In this document: positions 54,052 to 61,519 of the stretch, piece by piece | Layout of the letters: each line of letters opens with the position of its first letter | Numbering within the stretch: position 1 is the first letter of the stretch | Assembly: GCA_900177435.1 (NCBI GenBank) | Contig: FXAI01000001.1 | Coordinates: forward strand, 683,361-747,360 | DNA length: 64,000 bases | Reading direction: 5' to 3' | Origin: Alteromonadaceae bacterium Bs31 | GTDB taxonomy: Bacteria; Pseudomonadota; Gammaproteobacteria; Pseudomonadales; Cellvibrionaceae | Program-made: the position numbers and the translations under genes | The notes under the pieces: model-generated | The model's database searches: none | Told to the model about the DNA's origin: nothing | Seen by the model: the letters and a program-made list of their open reading frames with translations, nothing else

Positions 54052-55329
54052 ATGCGTAACCTGAGTGTCTCTTTAATAGTGGTGGTGATTGCCTCCATTA
54101 TTGCTTTTGGTTGGATTTTGAATCAAATCTACATCCACTCTTCTCCCGTACAAAATGCATCAGAAAATGCAACTCAGGTTAAAAATGCCACCGAAGTGTT
54201 TGCTGTCGTGAATGCAAGTGAAGGTAGAGCTGACTTTATTAAGCACTGGAATAGCAATAGTGAAATTAAACTGAGCGTTATAGCCCTGGAAAATTTCCCT
54301 CTTCCTGTAGAGCTGGAATCTTCCTTTTCGGCAGATAAACCGCTGGTGTTGGAGTCTGATGAAGGAATAAGTATTCATTTCCCTCTTAAAGATGGTGGTG
54401 AGATATTGGCTATTTCAATTCCCGAAGAAAATGTAGTTGCTCAGGAAAATAATCTAGAGCTGATACTCACGCTAAGCTTTTATGCCGGGGTAACCACGAT
54501 AATCCTTATTTGGATATGGCCATTAATTCATCAACTAGCACGCTTGCGTGACGCTGCGGTTCATTTTGGCAAGGGGGATCTTGGCGCTCGGGTGAAACTT
54601 GCACGATTTTCTTATATACGTGAAATAGAAACTGAATTTAACCGCATGGCAGACAGAATTCAGTCTCTAATCAATGATAATAAATTACTTAGCAGGGCGG
54701 TTTCACACGATTTGAAAACGCCCGTAGCACGTTTGCGTTTCGGTCTGGATGCCCTAACAGAAACGGAAAGTGAAGATCAGCGAAAGCGCTACGCAGAGCG
54801 GGTAAATCGTGATCTCGAAGAGATGGAATCTCTCATCGAAACCTTGTTGCAATATGCTCGATTGGATGAAAGCAGAATTCAGCTTGCTCCAGAACCTATT
54901 GGCCTGAGTAAGCTTGTTGATCTGCTGGTTCAGACTCAAATTAGCGATGGTCTGGAGCTGGATTTTGACAATCAGGTGAAGTATGCGCAAATACGAGCAG
55001 ACAAGCGCTATATCACCATGCTGATCAACAATTTGTTGAGCAATGCGCTTCGGCATGCCAATCATCAGGTAAAAGTGTCTCTGGTGGAAATGAAAGCACG
55101 CTACATTTTGAGTTTTGAAGATGATGGCCAGGGAATCCCCGATGATGAGCGAGAAAATGCCATCAAGCCGTTTTGGCGCGGAAAAAAGGGCAGAGGACAG
55201 AAGGGGCACGGAATGGGGCTTGCGATTGTCTCTCGTATCGCCGAATGGCATGGTGCAACGCTCGATATTTCCGACTCAAAGGCCCTCGGCGGAGCTTGCG
55301 TAAGCCTCAGTTTTTCTTCCTATAATTAA
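54052..55329 (+). CDS. Sensor histidine kinase (RstB-like)
   Basis: 425 residues. TM1 (about 5-25), a periplasmic domain of about 110 residues, TM2 (about 140-162), then a HAMP domain (LRDAAVHFGKGDLGARV), HisKA with H219 in AVSHDLKTPVARL, and HATPase with NNLLSNALRH, DDGQGIPDDERENAIKPFWRG and GHGMGLAIV. Membrane-bound partner of the regulator directly upstream. Because the gene set includes OmpV and DUF3019 envelope proteins, a periplasmic or outer-membrane stress input is plausible. Nothing in the periplasmic domain identifies the ligand. Confidence 0.93.
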   Translation: MRNLSVSLIVVVIASIIAFGWILNQIYIHSSPVQNASENATQVKNATEVFAVVNASEGRADFIKHWNSNSEIKLSVIALENFPLPVELESSFSADKPLVLESDEGISIHFPLKDGGEILAISIPEENVVAQENNLELILTLSFYAGVTTIILIWIWPLIHQLARLRDAAVHFGKGDLGARVKLARFSYIREIETEFNRMADRIQSLINDNKLLSRAVSHDLKTPVARLRFGLDALTETESEDQRKRYAERVNRDLEEMESLIETLLQYARLDESRIQLAPEPIGLSKLVDLLVQTQISDGLELDFDNQVKYAQIRADKRYITMLINNLLSNALRHANHQVKVSLVEMKARYILSFEDDGQGIPDDERENAIKPFWRGKKGRGQKGHGMGLAIVSRIAEWHGATLDISDSKALGGACVSLSFSSYN

Positions 55330-55602
55330 TTGCGTTACATCACCTCTGTACTGCAAAAGTGCAAATCAAATTGGCTTGCTCATTCATGGTGAGTTGCGCC
55401 TGTCACAATAAGCTGCTTAGTAGCGCAAATCCTCACTTTTTTCGTGCAATTAGCCCTTCTTCTCAAGCTGGCATACTTGCTGCTATTCCATTCTAAAGAT
55501 TGGCCTGCCCCTCAGCGGGTCTAATTAAAAACTGTTAAAAACAGATCTTTCCGGGTGAGCTTTGCAACAGGGAAACCAAATTTAAAGTAGAGGCTTTTAT
55601 TT

Positions 55603-55863
55603 ATGATTGAAGGCGTGAGAACAACACCCGCTGTAGATAGCTCAAGTGCGGATGTAAAAATCTGGGCGCAAAAGCACTGGGGGTTGCCACAGGAAACAAA
55701 ACTCCTGGTGAGAGAGGTGCGAATGGATGAGCGTAATGTGCCAGCTGTTGTCACCGTGATAGCCGTGCTATCGCTAGCGGTGGTGGACAAAACCATCAAA
55801 ATCGAGAAACGTATACGCGACATTCGGGAGTCGGATATTCAGGCAGTGGATATCTGGAATTGA
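55603..55863 (+). CDS. Small protein of unknown function
   Basis: 86 residues, no signal or membrane segment. The pattern LLVREVRMDERNVPAVVTVIAVLS then KTIKIEKRIRDIRESDI recalls a family of small proteins with VxEVxCxxPGCPPxETVI and KIHKxxxEVTxxDV motifs known beside nitrate and molybdenum genes. Here the cysteine motif is replaced (MDERNVP), so any metal or redox role of that family would be lost. There is no strong ribosome site before ATG 55603. It lies alone between the kinase gene and dnaX. Confidence 0.55.
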   Translation: MIEGVRTTPAVDSSSADVKIWAQKHWGLPQETKLLVREVRMDERNVPAVVTVIAVLSLAVVDKTIKIEKRIRDIRESDIQAVDIWN

Positions 55864-55905
55864 CCCCGCCGGCTCCAGGGAAGTGGCTTCGAGCCCAACG
55901 ACGGG

Positions 55906-55911
55906 TATAAT
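55906..55911 (+). promoter_or_regulatory. -10 box of the dnaX promoter
   Basis: A perfect TATAAT followed by GCGCTCC, 44 bp before the dnaX ATG. No good -35 box lies at the right distance (TGGCTT at 55884 is the nearest). Confidence 0.5.
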
Positions 55912-55955
55912 GCGCTCCTTAACTCTATAGATCGCAACTCGAGACCCTTTCCCTT

Positions 55956-57824
55956 ATGAGCTATCAGGTTCTGGCGCGCAAATGGCGGCCGGGCAATTTC
56001 CGTGAAATGGTCGGCCAGGAGCATGTTCTCAAGGCCTTAATTAATGCCTTAGACCACAATCGACTTCATCATGCCTATCTCTTTACCGGCACGCGAGGTG
56101 TAGGAAAAACAACCATCGCCCGGATTCTGGCTAAGTGCCTGAACTGTGATTTGGGTGTCACCTCTACCCCGTGTGGCGAATGCAGCTCCTGTGTGGAAAT
56201 CAGTGAGGGGCGCTTTGTCGACTTGATTGAGGTGGATGCGGCCTCCCGCACCAAGGTGGAGGATACCCGCGAGCTGCTCGACAATGTGCAATACGCACCC
56301 ACTCGTGGTCGCTACAAGATCTACTTGATCGATGAAGTGCACATGCTCTCCAATCACAGCTTTAACGCCTTGCTGAAGACCCTGGAAGAGCCTCCTGAGC
56401 ATGTGAAATTCCTTCTGGCAACGACCGATCCCCAGAAACTGCCCGTTACCATTCTATCTCGCTGTTTGCAGTTCAATCTCAAGAACATGAGCCCGGAACG
56501 TATTGTCGGGCACCTGCAACAGGTGTTGGAGCAGGAAGTGGTGCCGGTTGAAGAGGCCGCTCTGTGGCTGTTAGCCCGTTCGGCAGATGGCAGTATGCGA
56601 GATGCTCTCAGCCTCACCGATCAAGCGATTGCTTATGGCAATGGCAAGATCACTGAGCCGGAAGTGGCCGCTATGCTGGGTACCATAGATCACCAGCTGA
56701 TCCAAAAACTGATGCAAGGCCTGATTGCTGCTGAAGCGACAAAAATACTAGAGGCTGTTGCGCATTTCGCCGAGCACGCGCCGGACTTTAATGCAGCTCT
56801 GTCAGACCTGTTAACTCTGTTGCATCGCATTGCCATTGCGCAAGCCATGCCAGAAGCGCTGGACAATAGCTTTGGTGACAGGGAGCAAGTACTGGGGTTT
56901 GCAGAACAACTGACATCTGAAGACGTACAGCTTTTCTATCAGACAGCACTGATTGGACGCCGGGACCTGCATCTATCGCCGGATGAGCGCAGTGGTTTTG
57001 AAATGACATTGCTGCGTATGCTGGCGTTTAAGCCCCAAGGCTTGGTTGATGTACCCAGGCAAGGGCTCTCTAGCAGCGCCACAAGGTCACAAGTGGCAGA
57101 GCCGGTGCCACAGAGTCCGAGTGATAATCACCCCTCAGCTCCCACTAAACCGGAGGAGCCCTTAACAAAAAAGCCCCCAGCTGAAGTCGAGCCCGCGCCA
57201 GTAGTGCCGGAAGCCTCGATTTCAGCGCATGTGATCGAGCAGCAGCCTGAGCAAGAGGCAGAGAATAATAACCAGCAAGTTAAAGAGCTTTTAAAGCAAC
57301 AAATAAAAGCCATCACCGGAAAGGAAGGTATAAGCTCGCCCGCTGTTGAGCCGGCACCAGCGCTAAATAATGTAGACACAAGTGAAGCAAAATTACCCGA
57401 GCCTGCTGCTGTTGGCGAAACACTCGATGCTATAGAGCAGTTTGATAATGCCCGTTGGTTGAAAGTTTTCTTTAAACTCAATATCAAAGGCACCCTGCAC
57501 AGTGCTACCTCCAATGCAGTCTTGATGGGTAATGATGGCGTAACTTTATTTTTCGCTCTGGATGTACAGCGCGGCACATTATTTAATGAAAGTCACAATC
57601 AGCAGCTGGCAGATTTGTTAAGTGAATTTTTTCAGCAGCCGATTAAAGTCGATATTAATTTACAAGCTCTTCCCGAAGGACTGGAAACGCCGTCTCAGTG
57701 GGCTGAAAGGGATAAGCAAGAAAGGCATCAGCACGCTCTGCAGCAACTGGCGGTAGACCCGGTTATACAAACCCTGCAACGGGAATTTGGTGCACAATTA
57801 GATGAAAACTCCGTATCGTATTAG
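55956..57824 (+). CDS. dnaX: DNA polymerase III tau subunit (with gamma by frameshifting)
   Basis: Clamp-loader ATPase subunit that also ties the polymerase cores and helicase together. N-terminus SYQVLARKWRPGNFREMVGQ; Walker A GTRGVGKTT; four zinc cysteines in CLNCDLGVTSTPCGECSSC; DEVHM Walker B; sensor and lid segments through about residue 360. A Pro/Glu-rich linker (about 370-480) and the tau-specific C-terminal domain (about 490-622) complete it. A recoding site at codons 404-406 should also yield a gamma form of about 409 residues. ybaB and recR follow in the standard dnaX-ybaB-recR order. Confidence 0.96.
   Translation: MSYQVLARKWRPGNFREMVGQEHVLKALINALDHNRLHHAYLFTGTRGVGKTTIARILAKCLNCDLGVTSTPCGECSSCVEISEGRFVDLIEVDAASRTKVEDTRELLDNVQYAPTRGRYKIYLIDEVHMLSNHSFNALLKTLEEPPEHVKFLLATTDPQKLPVTILSRCLQFNLKNMSPERIVGHLQQVLEQEVVPVEEAALWLLARSADGSMRDALSLTDQAIAYGNGKITEPEVAAMLGTIDHQLIQKLMQGLIAAEATKILEAVAHFAEHAPDFNAALSDLLTLLHRIAIAQAMPEALDNSFGDREQVLGFAEQLTSEDVQLFYQTALIGRRDLHLSPDERSGFEMTLLRMLAFKPQGLVDVPRQGLSSSATRSQVAEPVPQSPSDNHPSAPTKPEEPLTKKPPAEVEPAPVVPEASISAHVIEQQPEQEAENNNQQVKELLKQQIKAITGKEGISSPAVEPAPALNNVDTSEAKLPEPAAVGETLDAIEQFDNARWLKVFFKLNIKGTLHSATSNAVLMGNDGVTLFFALDVQRGTLFNESHNQQLADLLSEFFQQPIKVDINLQALPEGLETPSQWAERDKQERHQHALQQLAVDPVIQTLQREFGAQLDENSVSY
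57152..57226 (+). promoter_or_regulatory. Programmed -1 frameshift cassette in dnaX
   Basis: Parts in order: Shine-Dalgarno-like GGAGGAG (57152-57158); 8-nt gap; slippery heptamer A AAA AAG in frame (57167-57173, codons ACA AAA AAG); 6-nt spacer; 12-bp stem GCTGAAGTCGAG (57180-57191) with CTCGATTTCAGC (57215-57226), one G-U pair. After slipping, the -1 frame reads GCC CCC AGC TGA, stopping at 57184. This matches the three-part E. coli dnaX signal that makes gamma. Confidence 0.88.
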
Positions 57825-57851
57825 TTGAAAAATTGTTAGAGGAGAATAGCG

Positions 57852-58172
57852 ATGAAAGGCTTGGGCGACATAATGAAACAGGCTCAGGAAATGCAGGAAA
57901 AAATGCAAAAAATGCAGGACGACATAGCCAGCCTGGAAGTTGAAGGGCAGGCTGGTGCCGGCTTGGTGAAGGTTGTAATGACAGGCCGCCACGATATTAA
58001 AAAAGTGGATATAGACTCGAGCTTAATGACGGAAGAGAAAGAAATGTTGGAGGACTTATTGGCTGCAGCGGTGAACGATGCAGTGCGAAGAGTTGAAGAA
58101 GAAAATAAAAGCCGGCTTGGTGATTTAACCGGCGGTTTTCAGATGCCTCCTGGTTTCAAAATGCCGTTTTAG
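57852..58172 (+). CDS. ybaB: YbaB/EbfC nucleoid-associated protein
   Basis: 106-residue DNA-binding dimer. The N-terminal helix [48 protein letters not shown] and the C-terminal [15 protein letters not shown] are typical. Its usual neighbours dnaX and recR flank it here. AGAGGAG precedes the ATG. Recombination or nucleoid roles are suggested for the family. Confidence 0.95.
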   Translation: MKGLGDIMKQAQEMQEKMQKMQDDIASLEVEGQAGAGLVKVVMTGRHDIKKVDIDSSLMTEEKEMLEDLLAAAVNDAVRRVEEENKSRLGDLTGGFQMPPGFKMPF

Positions 58173-58190
58173 GCATGGAAGAATAACAGC

Positions 58191-58784
58191 ATGTTTTCTC
58201 CCTTAATAGATCAGCTAATAAGTGCCTTACGAATATTGCCCGGTGTTGGCCCAAAGTCCGCCCAGCGCATGGCCTTGAATTTACTCGAGCACAACAGAGA
58301 TGGGGCAATAAACCTGGCGGAGGCACTTCAACAGGCCGCTGACTCCGTGACGCGCTGCGAGCAGTGTCGGACTTTAACGGAGCAGGCAAGTTGCAGTATT
58401 TGTGCAAACCCGAGAAGAGATCGCTCGCAGATATGTGTGGTGGAAACGCCTGCGGATGTACTGGCCTTGGAGCAGTCCGCGATGTTTAGCGGCATCTACT
58501 TTGTATTACTGGGTAAACTTTCTCCTATCGATGGTGTGGGTCCAAAAGAGCTTGGCATTGACATGCTCGAAGAGAGGCTTATCACAGAAAAGATAGAAGA
58601 GGTGATTATTGCCACTAACCCAAACGTAGAGGGTGAAGCTACATCCCATTACATTGCCGAGCGGGCAAAAAAACACGGTATTAAAGTTTCTCGTATTGCC
58701 CACGGCGTGCCCATTGGTGGTGAGCTTGAGTACATTGATGGCAGTACCCTGGCACATGCACTAAGTAGTCGTCGGGAAGTTTAG
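58191..58784 (+). CDS. recR: Recombination protein RecR
   Basis: Ring-forming partner of RecO/RecF that loads RecA at gaps. The N-terminal helix-hairpin-helix [17 protein letters not shown] (about 13-29), zinc cysteines in CEQC...CSIC (about 57-72) and a Toprim domain (about 80-175, [29 protein letters not shown]) are complete. 197 residues is normal. It lies 18 bp after ybaB. Confidence 0.96.
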   Translation: MFSPLIDQLISALRILPGVGPKSAQRMALNLLEHNRDGAINLAEALQQAADSVTRCEQCRTLTEQASCSICANPRRDRSQICVVETPADVLALEQSAMFSGIYFVLLGKLSPIDGVGPKELGIDMLEERLITEKIEEVIIATNPNVEGEATSHYIAERAKKHGIKVSRIAHGVPIGGELEYIDGSTLAHALSSRREV

Positions 58785-58807
58785 GCGATCGGGAACAATA
58801 GGTAATT

Positions 58808-60004
58808 ATGTCACATCCCCTGTTAAAACAAGAAATTCATTGGGTCGATAGCGAAGCAAGTTTAAACTCTTTATGTGAAAAATGGCGCTCCTGCGAAATG
58901 CTGGCGGTTGATACCGAGTTTATGCGTAGCCATACCTACTACCCCATCGTTGGCTTGTTGCAGGTTAATGATGGTGAGGCGAACTATCTGATCGACCCCA
59001 CAGTAATTTCGGACTGTTCTTCTTTCTCGGATATCCTGCTGGATGAAAAACTAATCAAGGTTCTGCACTCCTGTTCAGAAGACTTAGAGGTTTTCCAGTC
59101 TGCCCTCGGTGTTGTACCCAGAAATATTTTTGATACGCAAATTGCTGCCTCAATGTGTGGCCACGGTTTTTCTGTGGGGTATGCGCGCCTTGTTATGATG
59201 GTGCTGGAGCAGGAAGTGCCAAAAGAGGAGACGCGATCGGACTGGCTGCAAAGGCCATTAAGTCAATCACAAATAGATTATGCCGCCATTGATGTAGAGT
59301 ATCTTTACCAGTTGGCGACGATTCTAATACAAAAACTAAAAGCTGAAGAGAAGTTGGGGTGGTTAGCGGAAGACTGCCAGAAACTACTTTTCAATTACAA
59401 AGAAAATCAGGGTGTGGAATTCAGTTACTTGCGTTTTAAGCAGGCATGGCGGTTGAGCAACAGTAAACTGGCGGTGTTAAAAGCACTGGCCACCTGGCGC
59501 GAGAAAAAAGCACGCAAGCGAGATATTCCACGCAATCGTGTGGTAAAAGAGCATACCCTTATGGAGTTTGCCATGATGCTACCGGAGCATGTGGGGCAGT
59601 TGCGCAAATTCGATGGCATGACTGAGCGAATGATCCGTAGCGACGGCGCTGAGATAATAGACATTATTAATCAGAGCCTGGACGGAGACCCAGGGGATTT
59701 CCCCGACACCCTGCCCAGACCGCTTAGCAGCACCGAAAACAAGTGGGCTAAACATTTGCGAGAACGGGTATTACAGATTGCCGAAGCGTTCGATTTAGCA
59801 CCGGAAGTGTTAATGAAAAAGCGCGATTACGAAGCCCTGACACGGTTTTTTATGCCCAGGGAAAACCCGGCACTTGAAGACGTGCTCGAGCAGCTAAAAG
59901 CATTTATAAAGGGCTGGCGATATGATCTGCTTGCAGAGCCCTTGAGTGAAACTATATACAGCAAAACGGTTGCCGCTGAACAAGCGCCACCTTCTACCGA
60001 TTAA
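58808..60004 (+). CDS. rnd: Ribonuclease D
   Basis: 3'-5' exoribonuclease in tRNA 3'-end maturation. The DEDD catalytic residues appear in VDTEFMR (D-E), HSCSEDLEVF (D) and the IDYAAIDVEYL region (D, with Tyr). One or two HRDC domains follow (about 215-290 and 320-390). 398 residues, slightly longer than E. coli RNase D (375). It starts 23 bp after recR and is followed 14 bp later by ycgL, an order common in this class. Confidence 0.94.
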   Translation: MSHPLLKQEIHWVDSEASLNSLCEKWRSCEMLAVDTEFMRSHTYYPIVGLLQVNDGEANYLIDPTVISDCSSFSDILLDEKLIKVLHSCSEDLEVFQSALGVVPRNIFDTQIAASMCGHGFSVGYARLVMMVLEQEVPKEETRSDWLQRPLSQSQIDYAAIDVEYLYQLATILIQKLKAEEKLGWLAEDCQKLLFNYKENQGVEFSYLRFKQAWRLSNSKLAVLKALATWREKKARKRDIPRNRVVKEHTLMEFAMMLPEHVGQLRKFDGMTERMIRSDGAEIIDIINQSLDGDPGDFPDTLPRPLSSTENKWAKHLRERVLQIAEAFDLAPEVLMKKRDYEALTRFFMPRENPALEDVLEQLKAFIKGWRYDLLAEPLSETIYSKTVAAEQAPPSTD

Positions 60005-60018
60005 GCCCTTGGATAGCT

Positions 60019-60312
60019 ATGTTGTTAAGTGAAATATATCGATCGAAAAAGAAAGAAGGCATGTACCTTTTCCTAAAAAAAGGTGCAAGCTTGGAGGGTT
60101 TGCCTGAAGCTTTACAAAAGCAATTTGGCGTGGCGGAGTTGGCCATGACCCTGGCTTTAACAGCGGAAAAAAAGCTCGCTCGCGCCGATGTAGAGAAAGT
60201 GATTGATTCGATAAATTCACAGGGCTATTACCTGCAAATGCCGCCGTCACTCAGTGATGCAGAACAATATATGATAAAAATTCCCAACAGCAAACTCGGT
60301 ATTCAAACATGA
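60019..60312 (+). CDS. ycgL: YcgL domain protein
   Basis: 97 residues of the YcgL family, function unknown. The markers IYRSKKKEGMYLFLKKG, LPEALQKQFG and GYYLQMPP (about 77-84) are all present. ycgN overlaps its end by 4 bp (ATGA), suggesting translational coupling. This rnd-ycgL-ycgN group is conserved in gammaproteobacteria. Confidence 0.92.
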   Translation: MLLSEIYRSKKKEGMYLFLKKGASLEGLPEALQKQFGVAELAMTLALTAEKKLARADVEKVIDSINSQGYYLQMPPSLSDAEQYMIKIPNSKLGIQT

Positions 60313-60755
60313 GTTCTGTTCGAGATAAGTTCTGGCAGAGTTTATCTCTTGGCGAACTGAATGATGAAGAATGGGAGGCCCTGTGTGACGGGTGTGGAAA
60401 GTGTTGTCTTAACAAGCTGGAAGACGAGGAGAGCGGTGAACTCGCGTATACCGCAGTAGCCTGTCGACAGCTGGATGAATCAACTTGCCGTTGTAAAAAC
60501 TATCCACAGAGAAAAGACCTGGTACCAGAATGCATAGTGATAGATATTAATCAGCCAGAAATATTTGAGTGGTTGCCTGGCACCTGCGCCTATCGCAGGT
60601 TATATGAAAATAAAGCGCTTGAGGCTTGGCACCCTTTAATCAGCGGAAACTGCCAGAGTGTTCAGTTGGCTGGGCACTCGGTCGCAGGAAAGGTTATTTC
60701 TGAAGAGTTTGTGCACCCGGATGCACTGGAAGAATATGTGGTTCAATGGGTGTAG
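60309..60755 (+). CDS. ycgN: YcgN family cysteine-cluster protein (UPF0260)
   Basis: 148 residues with the conserved cysteines CDGCGKCC (about 27-34), CRQL...CRCKNYPQR (about 53-66), CIVI and CAYRRLYE. The CxxCxxCC pattern suggests a metal or iron-sulfur site, but the function is unproven. It overlaps ycgL by 4 bp and is followed 14 bp later by slyX. Confidence 0.92.
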   Translation: MSSVRDKFWQSLSLGELNDEEWEALCDGCGKCCLNKLEDEESGELAYTAVACRQLDESTCRCKNYPQRKDLVPECIVIDINQPEIFEWLPGTCAYRRLYENKALEAWHPLISGNCQSVQLAGHSVAGKVISEEFVHPDALEEYVVQWV

Positions 60756-60769
60756 GGCACCATTACACA

Positions 60770-60994
60770 ATGAATGAAATTGAAGATTTACAAGCCAGAG
60801 TTGCTTTTCAGGAAGACATCGTTCAAAGCCTGAACCAGGAAGTTGCAGAGCTGTCTCAGCAAGTGCAAAGTATGCAAAAGCAAATGAAACACCTGAACAA
60901 GAAACTGGAGGAAGTGCTCTACCAGGCCGAGCAAGGGCAGAGTCAGGATGGATCAGGCGCTATGGCCGAGCAGGAACGACCACCCCACTACTAA
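60770..60994 (+). CDS. slyX: SlyX family protein
   Basis: 74-residue coiled-coil protein. IEDLQARVAFQEDIVQSLNQEVAELSQQV matches the SlyX heptad region and the RPPHY C-terminus is the family signature. I start at ATG 60770, which matches family length; an earlier in-frame ATG at 60746 overlaps ycgN. Function unknown. Confidence 0.9.
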   Translation: MNEIEDLQARVAFQEDIVQSLNQEVAELSQQVQSMQKQMKHLNKKLEEVLYQAEQGQSQDGSGAMAEQERPPHY

Positions 60995-61057
60995 ACGACG
61001 AGCAGACTTCCAGTGAGCATTTGAACCGCAATTGAATATTGCACCGAGACTATTCCG

Positions 61058-61423
61058 ATGATGACAGAAAACGAATACCTATGGGCATGGATCTACTATG
61101 TGTTGGGGGCCGGCTTGCTGTTAGCCTGCTGGTGGTACCTTACCAGGCGTATCCCCTGGATGGAGCTCCGCCATGTGCTTCGCCTTGTTATGGCGGTAGC
61201 CCTGCTGGTGCCGTGGTACACCAATACTCAGCAAGAATATATGTCTCCAGCGCTGCTCATCGCTCTGGTTGAAGGTCTGTTTGACGGCTCTCCAGCGTTT
61301 TGGCGCGCGGGCACGCCCTTGTTGAGCGCGGTGCTTGCAGCGCTTGTGCTGTCCACCATCGTCTTCCTTGTTCGATGGGTAATCCTGCGGAGGCGCTCCA
61401 GCCACGCTGCTACTGCCAGTTAG
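61058..61423 (+). CDS. Small inner-membrane protein, function unknown
   Basis: 121 residues with hydrophobic segments about 8-28, 38-55, 62-80 and 92-113, a short Arg-rich C-terminus (RRRSSH) and the conserved-looking PWYTNTQQEYMSPALL loop. Inside-positive charges fit four helices. I do not recognise a named family. It lies between slyX and the vWA gene, both on the same strand; cotranscription with slyX is possible. Confidence 0.72.
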   Translation: MMTENEYLWAWIYYVLGAGLLLACWWYLTRRIPWMELRHVLRLVMAVALLVPWYTNTQQEYMSPALLIALVEGLFDGSPAFWRAGTPLLSAVLAALVLSTIVFLVRWVILRRRSSHAATAS

Positions 61424-61519
61424 CCCACCTCTGCTGGTGCTTAAGTCCTTTATTCGCCAGCAATTGTCGCTTCTAGCTGCTATAAATAACTAAAGGTTAT
61501 CAGCTACTTAGAGATCTCA

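Noticed and set aside
54754-55251. 165-codon open frame antisense to the histidine kinase
   Set aside because: It is antisense to conserved kinase motifs and shows no domain of its own.
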